From Gammaproteobacteria bacterium (GTDB lineage: Bacteria; Pseudomonadota; Gammaproteobacteria; Pseudomonadales; Azotimanducaceae_A), in assembly GCA_012960755.1 (NCBI GenBank), contig DUAT01000068.1, forward strand, positions 1 to 64,000: a DNA stretch of 64,000 bases, given 5' to 3'. How positions within the stretch are numbered: position 1 is the first letter of the stretch; each line of letters begins with the position of its first letter. Below the pieces are notes generated by a model that was given only the letters and a program-made list of their open reading frames with translations, ran no database searches and was not told the origin of the DNA. The position numbers and the translations under genes are program-made. Shown here in pieces: positions 43,925-53,030 of the stretch.

Positions 43925-44335
43925 CTAACGGATAACCCCGGACACCCGCCCGGGAATAATCCTGATAATCACTCTTTGCTGATTCTCTAGCCAGTCCGGA
44001 AGGTTTTCTGGCAATTCGTAGCCTGCCGACTCAATATTGGCAAACACGGCGCGCGTCCCTTCTACAAGATCTGCAGTTTCAACAAGGGCCTCACCTTCAA
44101 CGTTGACGAAACTAAATGGCTCCTGGTTGCTGATGACGCAAAGACTCACCCGAGGGTCTTGATCAATTGTTTTTCGCTTAAACGTAAACCCCGGCGTACT
44201 CACCAGCAATTCATCCCCTTGCCTGGCGTAAGCCACCATCGAACTGCAGGCAGATCCATCCGTACGCAATGTCGTTAACACCGCCCAGCGATGCTGGCTC
44301 ACAAAAGTATCAAATTTCTCATTATCACAGATCAA
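43925..44335 (-). CDS. PPOX-class F420/FMN-dependent oxidoreductase
   Basis: About 136 residues of split barrel: WAVLTTLRTDGSACSSMVAY, LLVSTPGFTFKRKTIDQDPRVSLCV (the cofactor phosphate-binding strand pair) and FVNVEGEALVE. This order is typical of the TIGR03618-like PPOX proteins, often F420-dependent in actinobacteria. I choose the TTG at 44333-44335 because TAGGAG is five bases upstream; an ATG 19 codons earlier (end 44392) is the alternative. It stands alone between the SDR and a dead ABC gene. Confidence 0.8.
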   Translation of the reverse strand: MICDNEKFDTFVSQHRWAVLTTLRTDGSACSSMVAYARQGDELLVSTPGFTFKRKTIDQDPRVSLCVISNQEPFSFVNVEGEALVETADLVEGTRAVFANIESAGYELPENLPDWLENQQRVIIRIIPGRVSGVIR

Positions 44336-44440
44336 GTTAGCTCCTATTATTTTTGTCGCATGCGGATAGTCAGCCGACGCCTCATCCAGCAAAGATGATG
44401 GTTCTGATGCTGCATATTGCTACAAGTCGATAGCAGGCTT

Positions 44441-44640
44441 CAAATCATTTCAGGGCTGGAAACTCAGCGGGGTCCTACCTGGCCTGACGGCGTGGAAGTG
44501 AGTTTCGGCCAATGGCAGAAACTGGCGCTTGCCCGTGGCTTTATGCGCGATTCACCCTTGCTGCTCATTCTTTGACGGATCCAGAGTAGCCGAAGTTGGG
44601 ATCCATGCTGAGTTAATCAAGAAACAGGGGCATCTGAACC
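44441..44640 (+). pseudogene. ABC transporter ATPase fragment
   Basis: The plus strand reads GLETQRGPTWPDGVEVSFGQ, then WQKLALARGFMRDSPLLLIL up to a TGA. This is the signature-motif region of an ABC exporter ATPase, with SFGQ for SGGQ, ending exactly before Walker B DE. Another frame continues with FDGSRVAEVGIHAELIKKQG, the end of the same domain (normally DGRIxExGxHxELL). The intervening Walker B and H-loop region of about 40 residues is deleted, as are the membrane domain and Walker A. Confidence 0.7.
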
Positions 44641-44699
44641 AGGACATCGCAGCCATAGCAGATCATGTCGAATTGCTCGTCGCCGGTATTTCGGTACCG

Positions 44700-45074
44700 A
44701 TTAAATCAGCAGGTTGAAAATGCAGCTGAGCATCCCGTGCGAAGGGGCGTTTTGAATCGGCGCCTTTGGTTTCACCAACATGAATTTCATAACCTCGTAT
44801 GGCTGTCCCACTTGTTTTATGTACACCCTGGTTGATACGCACAGTTTTTCCTGCATTCATCCTGGTGTCGATATCAAGAAGTTGTAAACAAGGCTTGAGC
44901 TCGACCAATCTCGCCTCCGTCCTGGCAAACCGCTGCATTGTTCGACATATTCTGCGGTTTAAAGGGCGCAACCCGGATGCCACGATTCACAGCGACCCGA
45001 CAGAGCCCTGCTACCAGTACTGATTTCCCGACATTTGATCCAGTCCCCTGAAACATCATCGATCGTGATTTCAT
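44700..45074 (-). pseudogene. cobQ: Cobyric acid synthase, gutted by an internal deletion
   Basis: The first about 60 codons are a perfect CobQ/CbiP start: [20 protein letters not shown] with the ATP-binding loop, then [15 protein letters not shown] and GGEIGRAQA. The sequence then jumps frame to [15 protein letters not shown] and SGTAIRGYEIHVGETKGADS, which belongs near the CobQ C-terminus. About 350 residues, including the catalytic Cys of the amidase domain, are missing. The start overlaps the btuD stop (ATGA), so it was the last gene of the btu operon. Confidence 0.85.
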
Positions 45075-45844
45075 AGCGTACCCAGAACATTCGCACTGGG
45101 GTAACCTTGATCGTAGCTGACTTCTGCATTAACGCTGTAAACTTCCGCCATCAATTCAGCATTGAAAGTCGTATCCGTCGGCCCATCAGCAACAATCCTA
45201 CCTTGCTTCATCCAAATCAGGCGGTCTGCAAATCGAGCCGCAAGTGCCGGTTCATGCGCCACAACCAAAGCACTACGATGCGCCGTCACATAATTCTTGA
45301 GTAACTGCAAAATTTCGAACTGGTGCCTGGGATCCAGCGCCGTTATCGGCTCATCTGCCAGCAATAATGGAGTTTCAGCAGCAAAGGCCCGTGCGCAATG
45401 AACACGTGCTGTCTCTCCACCTGATAGGGTATCCATGCGACGGTCAACAAAGTTTGTTAGATCACAGTCTTTTATCGCCCGCTCGACCGCACGCTTGTCA
45501 ACGCGGCTCATACGTCCAATATTCGCACCATAGGCAAACCTACCCAGCGCAACCACATCTCTGACAAGAATAGGCCACACCATCGGTCGTCGTTGTGGTA
45601 AATAGGAAACCTGTTGAGCCCGAAACTGGATCTCTAAATCTTCTACGCGCTTGCCTGCCAATTTAACAGAGCCGCTAGTTGCCCTAAGCAAACCAAGGCA
45701 ACATTTTAACAATGTGCTCTTACCCGCACCATTTGAGCCGAGAATCACAACCAACTCACCTGCACCAAGCAAAAACGAAACGTCTTCTAGCAGGCGCTGT
45801 CCGTCAATTTCGTAGCTGAGGTTCTTCACCTGAAGCTCAGTCAT
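45071..45844 (-). CDS. btuD: Cobalamin ABC importer, ATP-binding subunit
   Basis: 257 residues. Walker [11 protein letters not shown]-loop SYLPQRRPM, signature [14 protein letters not shown], Walker B LLLADEP and H-loop VVAHEP are all present, in the FecE/BtuD type ATPase order. The FecCD-type permease precedes it, overlapping by eight bases, and the cobQ remnant follows with ATGA. It powers uptake of cobalamin or corrinoid across the inner membrane. The ATG at 45842-45844 is chosen over the TTG just upstream. Expression should fall when adenosylcobalamin binds the riboswitch ahead of btuB. Confidence 0.9.
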   Translation of the reverse strand: MTELQVKNLSYEIDGQRLLEDVSFLLGAGELVVILGSNGAGKSTLLKCCLGLLRATSGSVKLAGKRVEDLEIQFRAQQVSYLPQRRPMVWPILVRDVVALGRFAYGANIGRMSRVDKRAVERAIKDCDLTNFVDRRMDTLSGGETARVHCARAFAAETPLLLADEPITALDPRHQFEILQLLKNYVTAHRSALVVAHEPALAARFADRLIWMKQGRIVADGPTDTTFNAELMAEVYSVNAEVSYDQGYPSANVLGTL

Positions 45845-46832
45845 CAAAATTTCCCGTCAATCTTTGTGATGCAATAAGAATGAACACGGGTGCACCAAAT
45901 AGCGCTGCCACAACACCCAACTTTAATTCCGCACTCGTGGGTACCACCCGGATAAACATATCCGCGATGACAAGAATAATACCGGCCAACAACGCTGATG
46001 GCACCAGGGTGCTCCCGGGATCATAACGTACAAACCGGCGGACCAGGTGTGGTGCGATAATGCCCACAAAACCAACAGCCCCGGCAATTGAAACTGCAGC
46101 GCCGGTACATAAACCAGTACCCAGTACTATCGCCAATCTGGCACGGCGAAGATTCACCCCGAGGCTGGTTGCTACCTCTTCGCCAAGCGTAAGCGCAGAC
46201 AGAGTCGATCGTGAAGTCATCAGTAAAAATGTTCCCAACAGCATGAAGGGGGCGCCAAGTAACAAGTCATCGTAACTGCGATTCGCCACCGTTCCCATCA
46301 TCCAATTCACCATATCCGAGAGTGAAAACGGGTTAGGTGCCAAGTTCATCAACAAGCTCATCAGCGCGCCACTAAAGCTCGATAGACCAACACCAATAAG
46401 GATCAGGACAACCACAGAAGAAATTCTTATGGCCACAAAAGCAAGAAAAAGTGTCACCACAAGTGCGCCCAGAATCGCTGCCAGCGGCAGTACAAAACCT
46501 GATATTGCCGTGAGTCCGTAGTATATCGACACGGTTGCAAACAAAGATGAAGTGGCTGAAACCCCGAGGACACCAGGTTCTGCCAGTGGATTACGGAGTA
46601 GTCCTTGCAGTGCCGCGCCACTTAATCCCAACATCACGCCAACCAGGTACGCAGCTAATGACCGGGGCAACCTGATGTCCCAGATAATGGTCTCATCAGC
46701 TATTAAACCTTCAAAAACTATCGCTGCGAGGGTTCGATCAAGACCTATGCTTGTGGGTCCGATAAATACACTTGTCAACAGCAGCAATAGACTGGCGCCA
46801 ACGAGCCCGAAGAGAAGCGTTTTTTCGCTCAT
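45837..46832 (-). CDS. btuC: Cobalamin ABC importer, permease subunit (FecCD type)
   Basis: 331 residues with about ten transmembrane helices. Signatures of the FecCD/BtuC family are WDIRLPRSLAAYLVGVMLGLSG, NPLAEPGVLGVS, and LVRRFVRYDPGS near the coupling helix. It overlaps btuF by four bases and btuD by eight, so the four uptake genes are translated together. The start is the ATG at 46830-46832. It forms the transmembrane path for cobalamin. Confidence 0.92.
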   Translation of the reverse strand: MSEKTLLFGLVGASLLLLLTSVFIGPTSIGLDRTLAAIVFEGLIADETIIWDIRLPRSLAAYLVGVMLGLSGAALQGLLRNPLAEPGVLGVSATSSLFATVSIYYGLTAISGFVLPLAAILGALVVTLFLAFVAIRISSVVVLILIGVGLSSFSGALMSLLMNLAPNPFSLSDMVNWMMGTVANRSYDDLLLGAPFMLLGTFLLMTSRSTLSALTLGEEVATSLGVNLRRARLAIVLGTGLCTGAAVSIAGAVGFVGIIAPHLVRRFVRYDPGSTLVPSALLAGIILVIADMFIRVVPTSAELKLGVVAALFGAPVFILIASQRLTGNFDD

Positions 46833-47668
46833 GGAATGAGACTTTCAGCGAGACGTTCAACCGCATCAACCAAAAACCATCCTCCACACGCTGTCGTGGC
46901 GCCGTCCAGCACCACTGACCGGGTAGATTCGAGCTGACCACGAATAATCGGATGCCGTGCGGCGGACCAGAAATTGCTGTGATTGATGGTAGTATCGAAA
47001 AAAGCGGTGGCAAGTAACTCGGGCTGACTAAACGCCAGTTTTTCCAGTGGCAGGCTGCGCCATCCTGGCTCCGTCTGGAAGTTGGACAGCCCAGCCGCCT
47101 TTATCATATCGTGTACCAGTGTCCCCGGGCCACTGGTTACGCCGCCTGGAGTCACATAAAGCATTACATTTGCCTCACGACCTGACCGTAATTGATTGAG
47201 CCGTTGGTTCATCGCTTCGACCAGTTGGTTTCCGGCGTCCTGCTTGCCAAGAGCTGTGGCAATTCGCAACAGCTCCTGCTGAACTTCAGCAATAGAACTC
47301 GTGTAGCGAACCTGAATCACGTCGAGGCCTAACCTTCTATAAAAGCGCTCTGCATTTGGACCACCACCATAACTGCGAACAATCAGATCCGGCGCCAGAG
47401 CGAGAACATTTTCAGCACTGGCTCTAACCTGCCGATGCAACTCCGCCTGCTTACGCATGTATGAAAAATCTTGCCTTGCGTCCATTGAAATGGCACGGAT
47501 TCGCTGTTTATCGACAAGCTTCAATACGAACTGATCCGCACAATAATCGAGGCTGACTACCCGGGTGGCATCGCTATAATCCGCAGCTTTCGGCTTCGCC
47601 CACAAGACAGGGGCCAGGCTCGTGATCGAGACCACCAGCAAGAACCATTTGGCGATTAGGGTAATCAT
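46829..47668 (-). CDS. btuF: Cobalamin-binding periplasmic protein
   Basis: 279 residues with a signal peptide (residues 1-24) and the helical-backbone fold of class III binding proteins: RVVSLDYCADQFVLKL, SAENVLALAPDLIV, and a glycine-rich VRSYGGGPNAERFYRR. It binds corrinoid in the periplasm and passes it to BtuCD. It begins nine bp after the btuB stop and overlaps btuC. An iron-siderophore role would be the alternative, but the riboswitch and cob genes argue for cobalamin. Confidence 0.88.
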   Translation of the reverse strand: MITLIAKWFLLVVSITSLAPVLWAKPKAADYSDATRVVSLDYCADQFVLKLVDKQRIRAISMDARQDFSYMRKQAELHRQVRASAENVLALAPDLIVRSYGGGPNAERFYRRLGLDVIQVRYTSSIAEVQQELLRIATALGKQDAGNQLVEAMNQRLNQLRSGREANVMLYVTPGGVTSGPGTLVHDMIKAAGLSNFQTEPGWRSLPLEKLAFSQPELLATAFFDTTINHSNFWSAARHPIIRGQLESTRSVVLDGATTACGGWFLVDAVERLAESLIP

Positions 47669-47677
47669 CAGCAGGAC

Positions 47678-49516
47678 CTATAATTGGTAGTCAATTCCCA
47701 CGTACGCAGACCGCCCGGGCGTGCCGTAACCAAAAACCTGCTGGTAGTCCTCATCAGCCAGGTTCTCTATCCGCCCGAAAAATTCGAAATGACGATTGAA
47801 TCGGTAGGAAAGTGACACATCAACACGCGTCCAGGCATCAACAGTCGCACGGGGGTCCTGTTCTTCATCGTTATACATCACAACCAGCGTTGACTGAAAT
47901 TTCGAAGTTGGTTGCCAGTTCAACGCCACATCAGCCGTCACCTCCGGTAGCCGAATCAGTGGCTGTCCTGTCCCGTCCACACTATCGATATAGGCCAGAT
48001 TGGTGCTCACAGACAGAGCCTCGGTGAATCTGTAATCGAACCCAAGCTCAACCCCTTTTGATTCGGCCTGTCTGATATTTTCGTAACCACCCACGGCAAA
48101 AGAAAAGGTAATCAGATTCTCGGTATCCTGTTCAAAGTAAGTCAACGAGACAGTACTTTCACCACCAGGCAACTGCCAATCAACGCCAATATCAAACGCC
48201 TCACTGGTTTCAGCAGCAAGATCGGTGTTCGGGCCACTTGCACCACAACAAAAGAATGTAGTTTGAAATATCGTCGGCGCCTTGAAGCCCTCTCCCCAAC
48301 TTGCACGTAAATTAACATCATCCCTGACATGCCATGCGGCACTGACTCTACCAACGGTTTCCTTACCAAAACTGTCATGGTCATCCTGCCGCAGGCCTGC
48401 CGACAAGGTTACATCGTCAGTCGGGTTGACCTGATACAGCGCATAGAGACCTTCGTTTGAGGAATCGGCCGTTTCATTTTTTGCATCCTCATTCTCATAA
48501 CCAAAGGTCAGTTTTTGTGACCCGGTTATTGTCAGGTTGCCCTGGTATTGAATCACCTTCCGTTCGCCTGTGGCCGAAAAACTTGGTAAGCCATTACTGA
48601 AATTATCGCGTTCAATATCGGTTTTACTATATCGAATGGTATTTTGAAGCCGATCTTCAAACGCAGAAAACACCAGGGCAATCTGAGCGACGGTCTGATC
48701 CGTCTCGCTCTTTTCATCCCCATCTTGTACACCAGTCACCAACCCAAAACTATCGAACTCAGTTGTTGCTGCGGTGCTTCTGTAATTGAATTGAAGTCTG
48801 GCATCCCCAGGAAGGTTAACCGCTGCTTTTGCTGAAACTGTCTGGGTATCAAACGCATCTTCTTCCGGGTTACCGTCATTTTTATCGGCTTTTGAAATAC
48901 CATCGGAACGCAGGTCGTTGTAACTGATGCGGAAGTCGCCAAATTCATTCCCGGCAGATACGCCACCCTGATACTGCTTCGTACCAAAATTGCCTGCCCT
49001 GATATTGAAGTTGACCGACAGTTCTTCACCAGGGTCTTTTGACACGATGTTAATAACCCCACCAATGGCATCAGTTCCCCACAGTGTCGATTGCGGACCT
49101 TTCAGCACTTCTATCCGCTGTATATCTGACACATCCATGCTGCCAAAATCAAAGCTGCCACCAGGTGACGTCATATCGTTAACGACAATACCGTCTACCA
49201 ATACCAGGGTATGGTCACTGCTGGCCCCTCTGATTCGTGCACTGGCCTGACCACCGAATGCGCCGTTTTGGTTAATGGTGACACCTGGCACCAAAAGGAG
49301 CGCTTCGGTCATTTGAATATACTGTCGCCGCCTGATTTCCTCTTCACTGACAATCCATATACTAGATCCTGTTTGTTTAACCGTGGATGGTAGCCTGAAG
49401 GCGGTAACAATGACTTCATTAATGATGGCTGAGTTTTGCTCCGCGGCCACAACTGGCGATATCAATGTGGTAAGAAAAAAAGAAATAGTACGAAATGTTG
49501 GCCTGAAGGTTGACAT
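47678..49516 (-). CDS. btuB: TonB-dependent cobalamin receptor
   Basis: 612 residues, the usual BtuB size. A signal peptide (residues 1-25) is followed by a TonB box (NEVIVTA), a plug domain (SIWIVSEEEI, LLVPGVTINQNGAFGGQ, IRGASSDHTLVLVDGI, DIQRIEVLKGPQSTLWGTDAIGGVINI) and a 22-strand barrel that ends with an aromatic residue pattern (RSAYVGIDYQL). It binds corrinoid at the cell surface and needs TonB/ExbBD, which are not in the window. AGGAG sits seven bases before the ATG. The cobalamin riboswitch lies about 150 nt upstream. Confidence 0.93.
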   Translation of the reverse strand: MSTFRPTFRTISFFLTTLISPVVAAEQNSAIINEVIVTAFRLPSTVKQTGSSIWIVSEEEIRRRQYIQMTEALLLVPGVTINQNGAFGGQASARIRGASSDHTLVLVDGIVVNDMTSPGGSFDFGSMDVSDIQRIEVLKGPQSTLWGTDAIGGVINIVSKDPGEELSVNFNIRAGNFGTKQYQGGVSAGNEFGDFRISYNDLRSDGISKADKNDGNPEEDAFDTQTVSAKAAVNLPGDARLQFNYRSTAATTEFDSFGLVTGVQDGDEKSETDQTVAQIALVFSAFEDRLQNTIRYSKTDIERDNFSNGLPSFSATGERKVIQYQGNLTITGSQKLTFGYENEDAKNETADSSNEGLYALYQVNPTDDVTLSAGLRQDDHDSFGKETVGRVSAAWHVRDDVNLRASWGEGFKAPTIFQTTFFCCGASGPNTDLAAETSEAFDIGVDWQLPGGESTVSLTYFEQDTENLITFSFAVGGYENIRQAESKGVELGFDYRFTEALSVSTNLAYIDSVDGTGQPLIRLPEVTADVALNWQPTSKFQSTLVVMYNDEEQDPRATVDAWTRVDVSLSYRFNRHFEFFGRIENLADEDYQQVFGYGTPGRSAYVGIDYQL

Positions 49517-49663
49517 AGTGCTCTCCTACGCTCCGCTTCACGTCGAAAGCAGACGATAAATACGACAATTGCCCGTTTGATTACGCGACGTGGGCATACT
49601 TGTCGCTGCAAAGGAAAGCACTTCCTGTCCCAAGAACTAATCCCGGTTCCGGACGAGCGACGA

Positions 49664-49857
49664 GACGGCAGGTCTTCTGGCTTACGGGTCATCACTTGCT
49701 CGCTCCTTCCCGAGAGCTGTCATAACAGATTGTTATTGGCAGCTGTTTCTCAGTGGTTTATGCGAGTAGCTCGTCGTTTACAGTTGCGGGTACAGCCTCG
49801 GATTCGTGGTCATACAACCCACTCACCAAGTTCCCTTTACGCCCCAATGGGCACCGT
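49664..49857 (-). ncRNA. Cobalamin riboswitch controlling btuB
   Basis: On the minus strand the conserved elements occur in order: GGTGCC, AAAGGGAA, TTGGTG, the CCGAGGC-GTACCCGCAACTGTAA core, CCACTG, CGGGAAGG, and the B12 box AGCCAGAAGACCTGCC (49667-49682). These are the hallmarks of an adenosylcobalamin riboswitch. It lies between cobO and btuB and should shut down btuBFCD when corrinoid is plentiful. I cannot tell whether it acts by terminator or by hiding the btuB ribosome-binding site. Confidence 0.95.
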
Positions 49858-49936
49858 CGCGGCAGATTATCGTTTAATAGTCCCGCCTCGTGCAAGTGAA
49901 GATTGCGGATCTATCTTATCGGGCCTGGCGCATCGA

Positions 49937-50533
49937 CTAAAAATCAATACCTTGCTTAGCCATGATCCCGGCCTGGTACGGGTGCTTGATCTCTCGCATC
50001 TCGGTGACTAAATCTGCCGCGGCTATCAGCTCGGCTTTTGCATCACGGCCCGTTAGAATCACACTGGTACGCTCATGCCGCGCAGCAATGGCAGCAATGA
50101 CCGCATGGATGTCCAGATAGTCATAACGAAGCGCGATGTTAATTTCGTCAAGTAATACAAGATCATAGTTCCCCGATGTGAGCAGCAATTTGGATCGCTC
50201 AAAAGCTGCCTCTGCCGCAGCAATATCTTTTTGACGGTCCTGCGTATCCCAGGTAAACCCCTCACCCATGACAAACCAGTCAACCGGCAAGGTATCGAAG
50301 AAGTTTTTCTCGCCAGTCTTCCAGGTACCTTTTACGTATTGAACCACTGCCACTTCATGGCCCCAGCCCAGGGCTCTAATCAAAACACCAAATGCAGAGC
50401 TGGATTTACCTTTTCCATTACCAGTATGAACCAGCACCAGACCCCGGTCTGATTTCTTGCTGGCGAGTCGTTTTTTCCGCTGACTCTCTTGCAAGGACTG
50501 CATTTTTTCTTTGTGTGATTGGTTTTCGTCCAT
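49937..50533 (-). CDS. cobO: Corrinoid adenosyltransferase (CobO/BtuR/CobA type)
   Basis: 198 residues. The P-loop TGNGKGKSS (37-45) is the variant used by CobO/BtuR to bind ATP, followed by LIRALGWGHEVAVVQYVKG, the DEINIALRYDYL Walker-B-like strand and a RDAKAELIAAADLVTEM segment. It transfers the 5'-deoxyadenosyl group of ATP to cobalt, making the coenzyme from imported cobalamin. GGAGGTTCT directly before the ATG is a near-ideal ribosome-binding site. It lies upstream of the riboswitch, so it is not under the same control as btuB unless it has a riboswitch of its own, and I see none. Confidence 0.95.
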   Translation of the reverse strand: MDENQSHKEKMQSLQESQRKKRLASKKSDRGLVLVHTGNGKGKSSSAFGVLIRALGWGHEVAVVQYVKGTWKTGEKNFFDTLPVDWFVMGEGFTWDTQDRQKDIAAAEAAFERSKLLLTSGNYDLVLLDEINIALRYDYLDIHAVIAAIAARHERTSVILTGRDAKAELIAAADLVTEMREIKHPYQAGIMAKQGIDF

Positions 50534-50574
50534 AGAACCTCCATTCCAGCTCCCTTCGAGGATTAGCGCAACGT

Positions 50575-50850
50575 CTATTCAACAATTATAGGACTGACAC
50601 GATATTCGACAAACTCGCCATATCCAACGCTAATATCCCGTTCATCTTTTGGCGCATCGTTCCGATCATCGTGAGAAGCATACAGCATGGTCAGGGCAGC
50701 GCGGATAAAACCGGCATGAGTTACCAACAACGTTCTCGGTTTATTGTCCAGGCTTTGCAACATTTTCGATGCTAAACGCTCTCCCCGCCGTGAGGCTTAG
50801 CGTGCTCATAGCCCGCCGCCCACTCGTGGCTTGTGAATGCAGGTTCTACA
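50575..50850 (-). pseudogene. cobC: Histidine phosphatase (alpha-ribazole phosphatase CobC type), 3' remnant
   Basis: The minus strand carries WAAGYEHAKPHGGESV ending in TAG. After a frameshift it continues ERLASKMLQSLDNKPRTLLVTHAGFIRAAL, the second half of a phosphoglycerate-mutase-like phosphatase (PHGGES and VTHAGFIRA motifs). The N-terminal RHG catalytic motif is absent. Its place just before cobO suggests CobC, which dephosphorylates alpha-ribazole phosphate in nucleotide-loop assembly. Nothing functional remains. Confidence 0.7.
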
Positions 50851-50890
50851 GGCCTAAGATACCCGCCGATACCCCAAAACGGAGTTCAAG

Positions 50891-51913
50891 ATGAAAGCAG
50901 TAACAATGGAGCGAGGTAAGCTAATCCAGGTGGAACTGCCTGACCCGGTTCCCGGTAAGGGTGAAGTACTCGTCAGGTCGCTTGCCTGCGGGATCTGTGG
51001 ATCTGATTTACATGCCACCCGATATACCGAGGACTTCGTCAACACCAGTCGCGACGCGGGCGGTGCCTTCAAATTGACAAGCTTTGATCCCGTCGTCCTG
51101 GGACATGAGTTTTGCGCAGAGATCATCGACTACGGACCCAATACCGAGCACTCTGTCGCGATTGGCTCCCTGGTCTGTTCGGTCCCAGTCTTGTTACGCT
51201 CTCCGCCTGAGTCGATTGGCTACTCAGACTTGATACCCGGTGGATTCGCCGAATACATGTTGTTATCAGAATCTCTTGTCACGCCGGTACCTGCCGGTCT
51301 GAATGCCGAGCTGGCAGCCCTAACAGAACCGATGGCAGTTGGCTATCACGCGGTGAACAAAGCCAGGCTTGACGGCAAGGAAGCTGTTTTGGTAATCGGC
51401 TGCGGCCCTGTTGGGCTCGCCGTCATTACAGCGTTAAAACAACGTGGTATCGCACCAATCGTTGCAGCTGACTATTCCGCCACCCGAAGACAATTGGCTG
51501 AAACAGTCGGCGCAGACGTGGTATTCAATCCAGCAGAGAGCTCCGCGTATGATTACAAGCCATTAAAGAAACCCGAGAATGTCGTCTATTTTGAGTGTGT
51601 CGGCGTCCCGGGCATGCTGGATGAAATATTTCTTGCTGCCCCAAGAAACGCACGGATAGTGGTCGTTGGTGTCTGTCTGCAAATGGATCACAGCAGACCA
51701 CTGATCGCGATAAATAAGGAACTCAATATTCAGTACGTACTGGGTTATTCAGTCGACGAGTTCGTGCAGTCACTGCAGTACATTAGTACAGGTGAGTTTG
51801 ACGTCAGCCCACTCATCACGAATGAAACCGGTCTGGCTGGCGTTGCCGACGCATTTACCCAACTCGCCAATCCTGACCAGCACGGTAAATTTCTTGTCAA
51901 GCCGTTTCTTTAA
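50891..51913 (+). CDS. Zinc-dependent medium-chain alcohol dehydrogenase (MDR), no structural zinc site
   Basis: 340 residues. Catalytic zinc ligands are in CGICGSDLH (Cys36) and GHE (His72-Glu73), and the Rossmann loop is GCGPVGLAV. The four closely spaced cysteines of the structural zinc lobe are absent (the region reads VCSVPVLLRSPPES), so this is a one-zinc enzyme. It oxidises an alcohol or reduces an aldehyde/ketone, probably with NAD(P). GGAG precedes the ATG by seven bases. It is followed, after 130 bp, by a quinone-oxidoreductase-like protein in the same direction. Confidence 0.88.
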   Translation: MKAVTMERGKLIQVELPDPVPGKGEVLVRSLACGICGSDLHATRYTEDFVNTSRDAGGAFKLTSFDPVVLGHEFCAEIIDYGPNTEHSVAIGSLVCSVPVLLRSPPESIGYSDLIPGGFAEYMLLSESLVTPVPAGLNAELAALTEPMAVGYHAVNKARLDGKEAVLVIGCGPVGLAVITALKQRGIAPIVAADYSATRRQLAETVGADVVFNPAESSAYDYKPLKKPENVVYFECVGVPGMLDEIFLAAPRNARIVVVGVCLQMDHSRPLIAINKELNIQYVLGYSVDEFVQSLQYISTGEFDVSPLITNETGLAGVADAFTQLANPDQHGKFLVKPFL

Positions 51914-52043
51914 CTCCGCCCCTTCAACCATAGTCAGCCAGGTTGCAGTCCTGACTCGACATGCCAAACTGTTCATCGGTCCAGGCGATTTCGCTGTCAG
52001 ACCTGTATGATGGATTCACCCAATTAAAAACAGGTTGTGAATT

Positions 52044-53030
52044 GTGCGAGCATGGATAGTAAACAGTTTCGGCGAGCCAGCAGATGTGCTGACTTTTGAA
52101 GAAAACGCTGCATCAGTTGAGGCGAAATCAGGTGAGGTAAAAGTTAAGGTTGAGGCTGCAGGTCTTGGCTTGCCGGATGTGTTTTCTTGCCAGAACAGCT
52201 ATCCACTCACGCCACCGTTGCCTTTCGTGCCATCCCAGGAAGCTGCCGGGGTGATTGTAGAAGTGGGGGGAAACGTCGACGCCAACCTGGTCGGCAAACG
52301 TGTGCTTGGCCCTACTCTCTTTCAGGCGCAAAGCGGCGGTTTGGCTGACTTTTGTTTAATGTCAGCCCGGTCCGTGTACGAGATTCCCGACGCAATGACC
52401 AGTGAGGAAGCGGCAGGATTCTTTATTCCTTATCAAACAGCCTGGGTTGGATTGATCCATCGAGCAAAACTCACCGAAGATGATTCTGTCTTAATTCTGG
52501 GTGCCTCCGGCAGCTCTGGATGTGCTGCCGTGCAGTTGGCAAAAGCGGTCGGGGCTAAGGTCATTGCTGTGGCCGGTGGACCAGAAAAGAGTGATTTCTG
52601 TTACGAAATAGGCGCGGACGAAGTGATTGATCATCACAGCGAAGATATCACCCACTCTACACGGGAACTTACCCAGGGAAAGGGCGTAAACGTAATATTT
52701 GACCCTGTGGGTGGTAAACCAGGTCGTGCCGCATTTAAAGCCATTGCCTTTGAAGGACGATTTGTTGTGATCGGCTTTGCCAGCGGTGAATGGGCCCGAA
52801 TCAGCATCTCGGAAACACTACTCAATAATGTTTCTCTCGTCGGGGCAATGCCCACAGGTTTTAGCCCGGAATACTATGTCGATGCCCATCACGACCTGAT
52901 CAAACATTGGAGCAGTGGTAAATTGAGAGTAGTGGGTAATCAGATTTTTGAATTTGAAGACGGGTTAAAGGCAGTCCAGCATATTGCCACCGGCAAGGTG
53001 GAGGGCAAAGTGGTTGTTCGTATTCCCTAA
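52044..53030 (+). CDS. NADPH:quinone oxidoreductase-like MDR protein
   Basis: 328 residues, GTG start. It belongs to the zinc-free quinone oxidoreductase branch of the MDR superfamily: PDVFSCQNSYPLTPPLPFVP with the conserved early loop, GQ-type substrate region, and the cofactor loop LGASGSSGCAAVQLAKA. No zinc ligands are present. It reduces quinones or enones with NADPH, or acts on acyl-CoA-like enoyl substrates. The stop overlaps the 3' end of a small minus-strand ORF. Confidence 0.9.
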   Translation: MRAWIVNSFGEPADVLTFEENAASVEAKSGEVKVKVEAAGLGLPDVFSCQNSYPLTPPLPFVPSQEAAGVIVEVGGNVDANLVGKRVLGPTLFQAQSGGLADFCLMSARSVYEIPDAMTSEEAAGFFIPYQTAWVGLIHRAKLTEDDSVLILGASGSSGCAAVQLAKAVGAKVIAVAGGPEKSDFCYEIGADEVIDHHSEDITHSTRELTQGKGVNVIFDPVGGKPGRAAFKAIAFEGRFVVIGFASGEWARISISETLLNNVSLVGAMPTGFSPEYYVDAHHDLIKHWSSGKLRVVGNQIFEFEDGLKAVQHIATGKVEGKVVVRIP

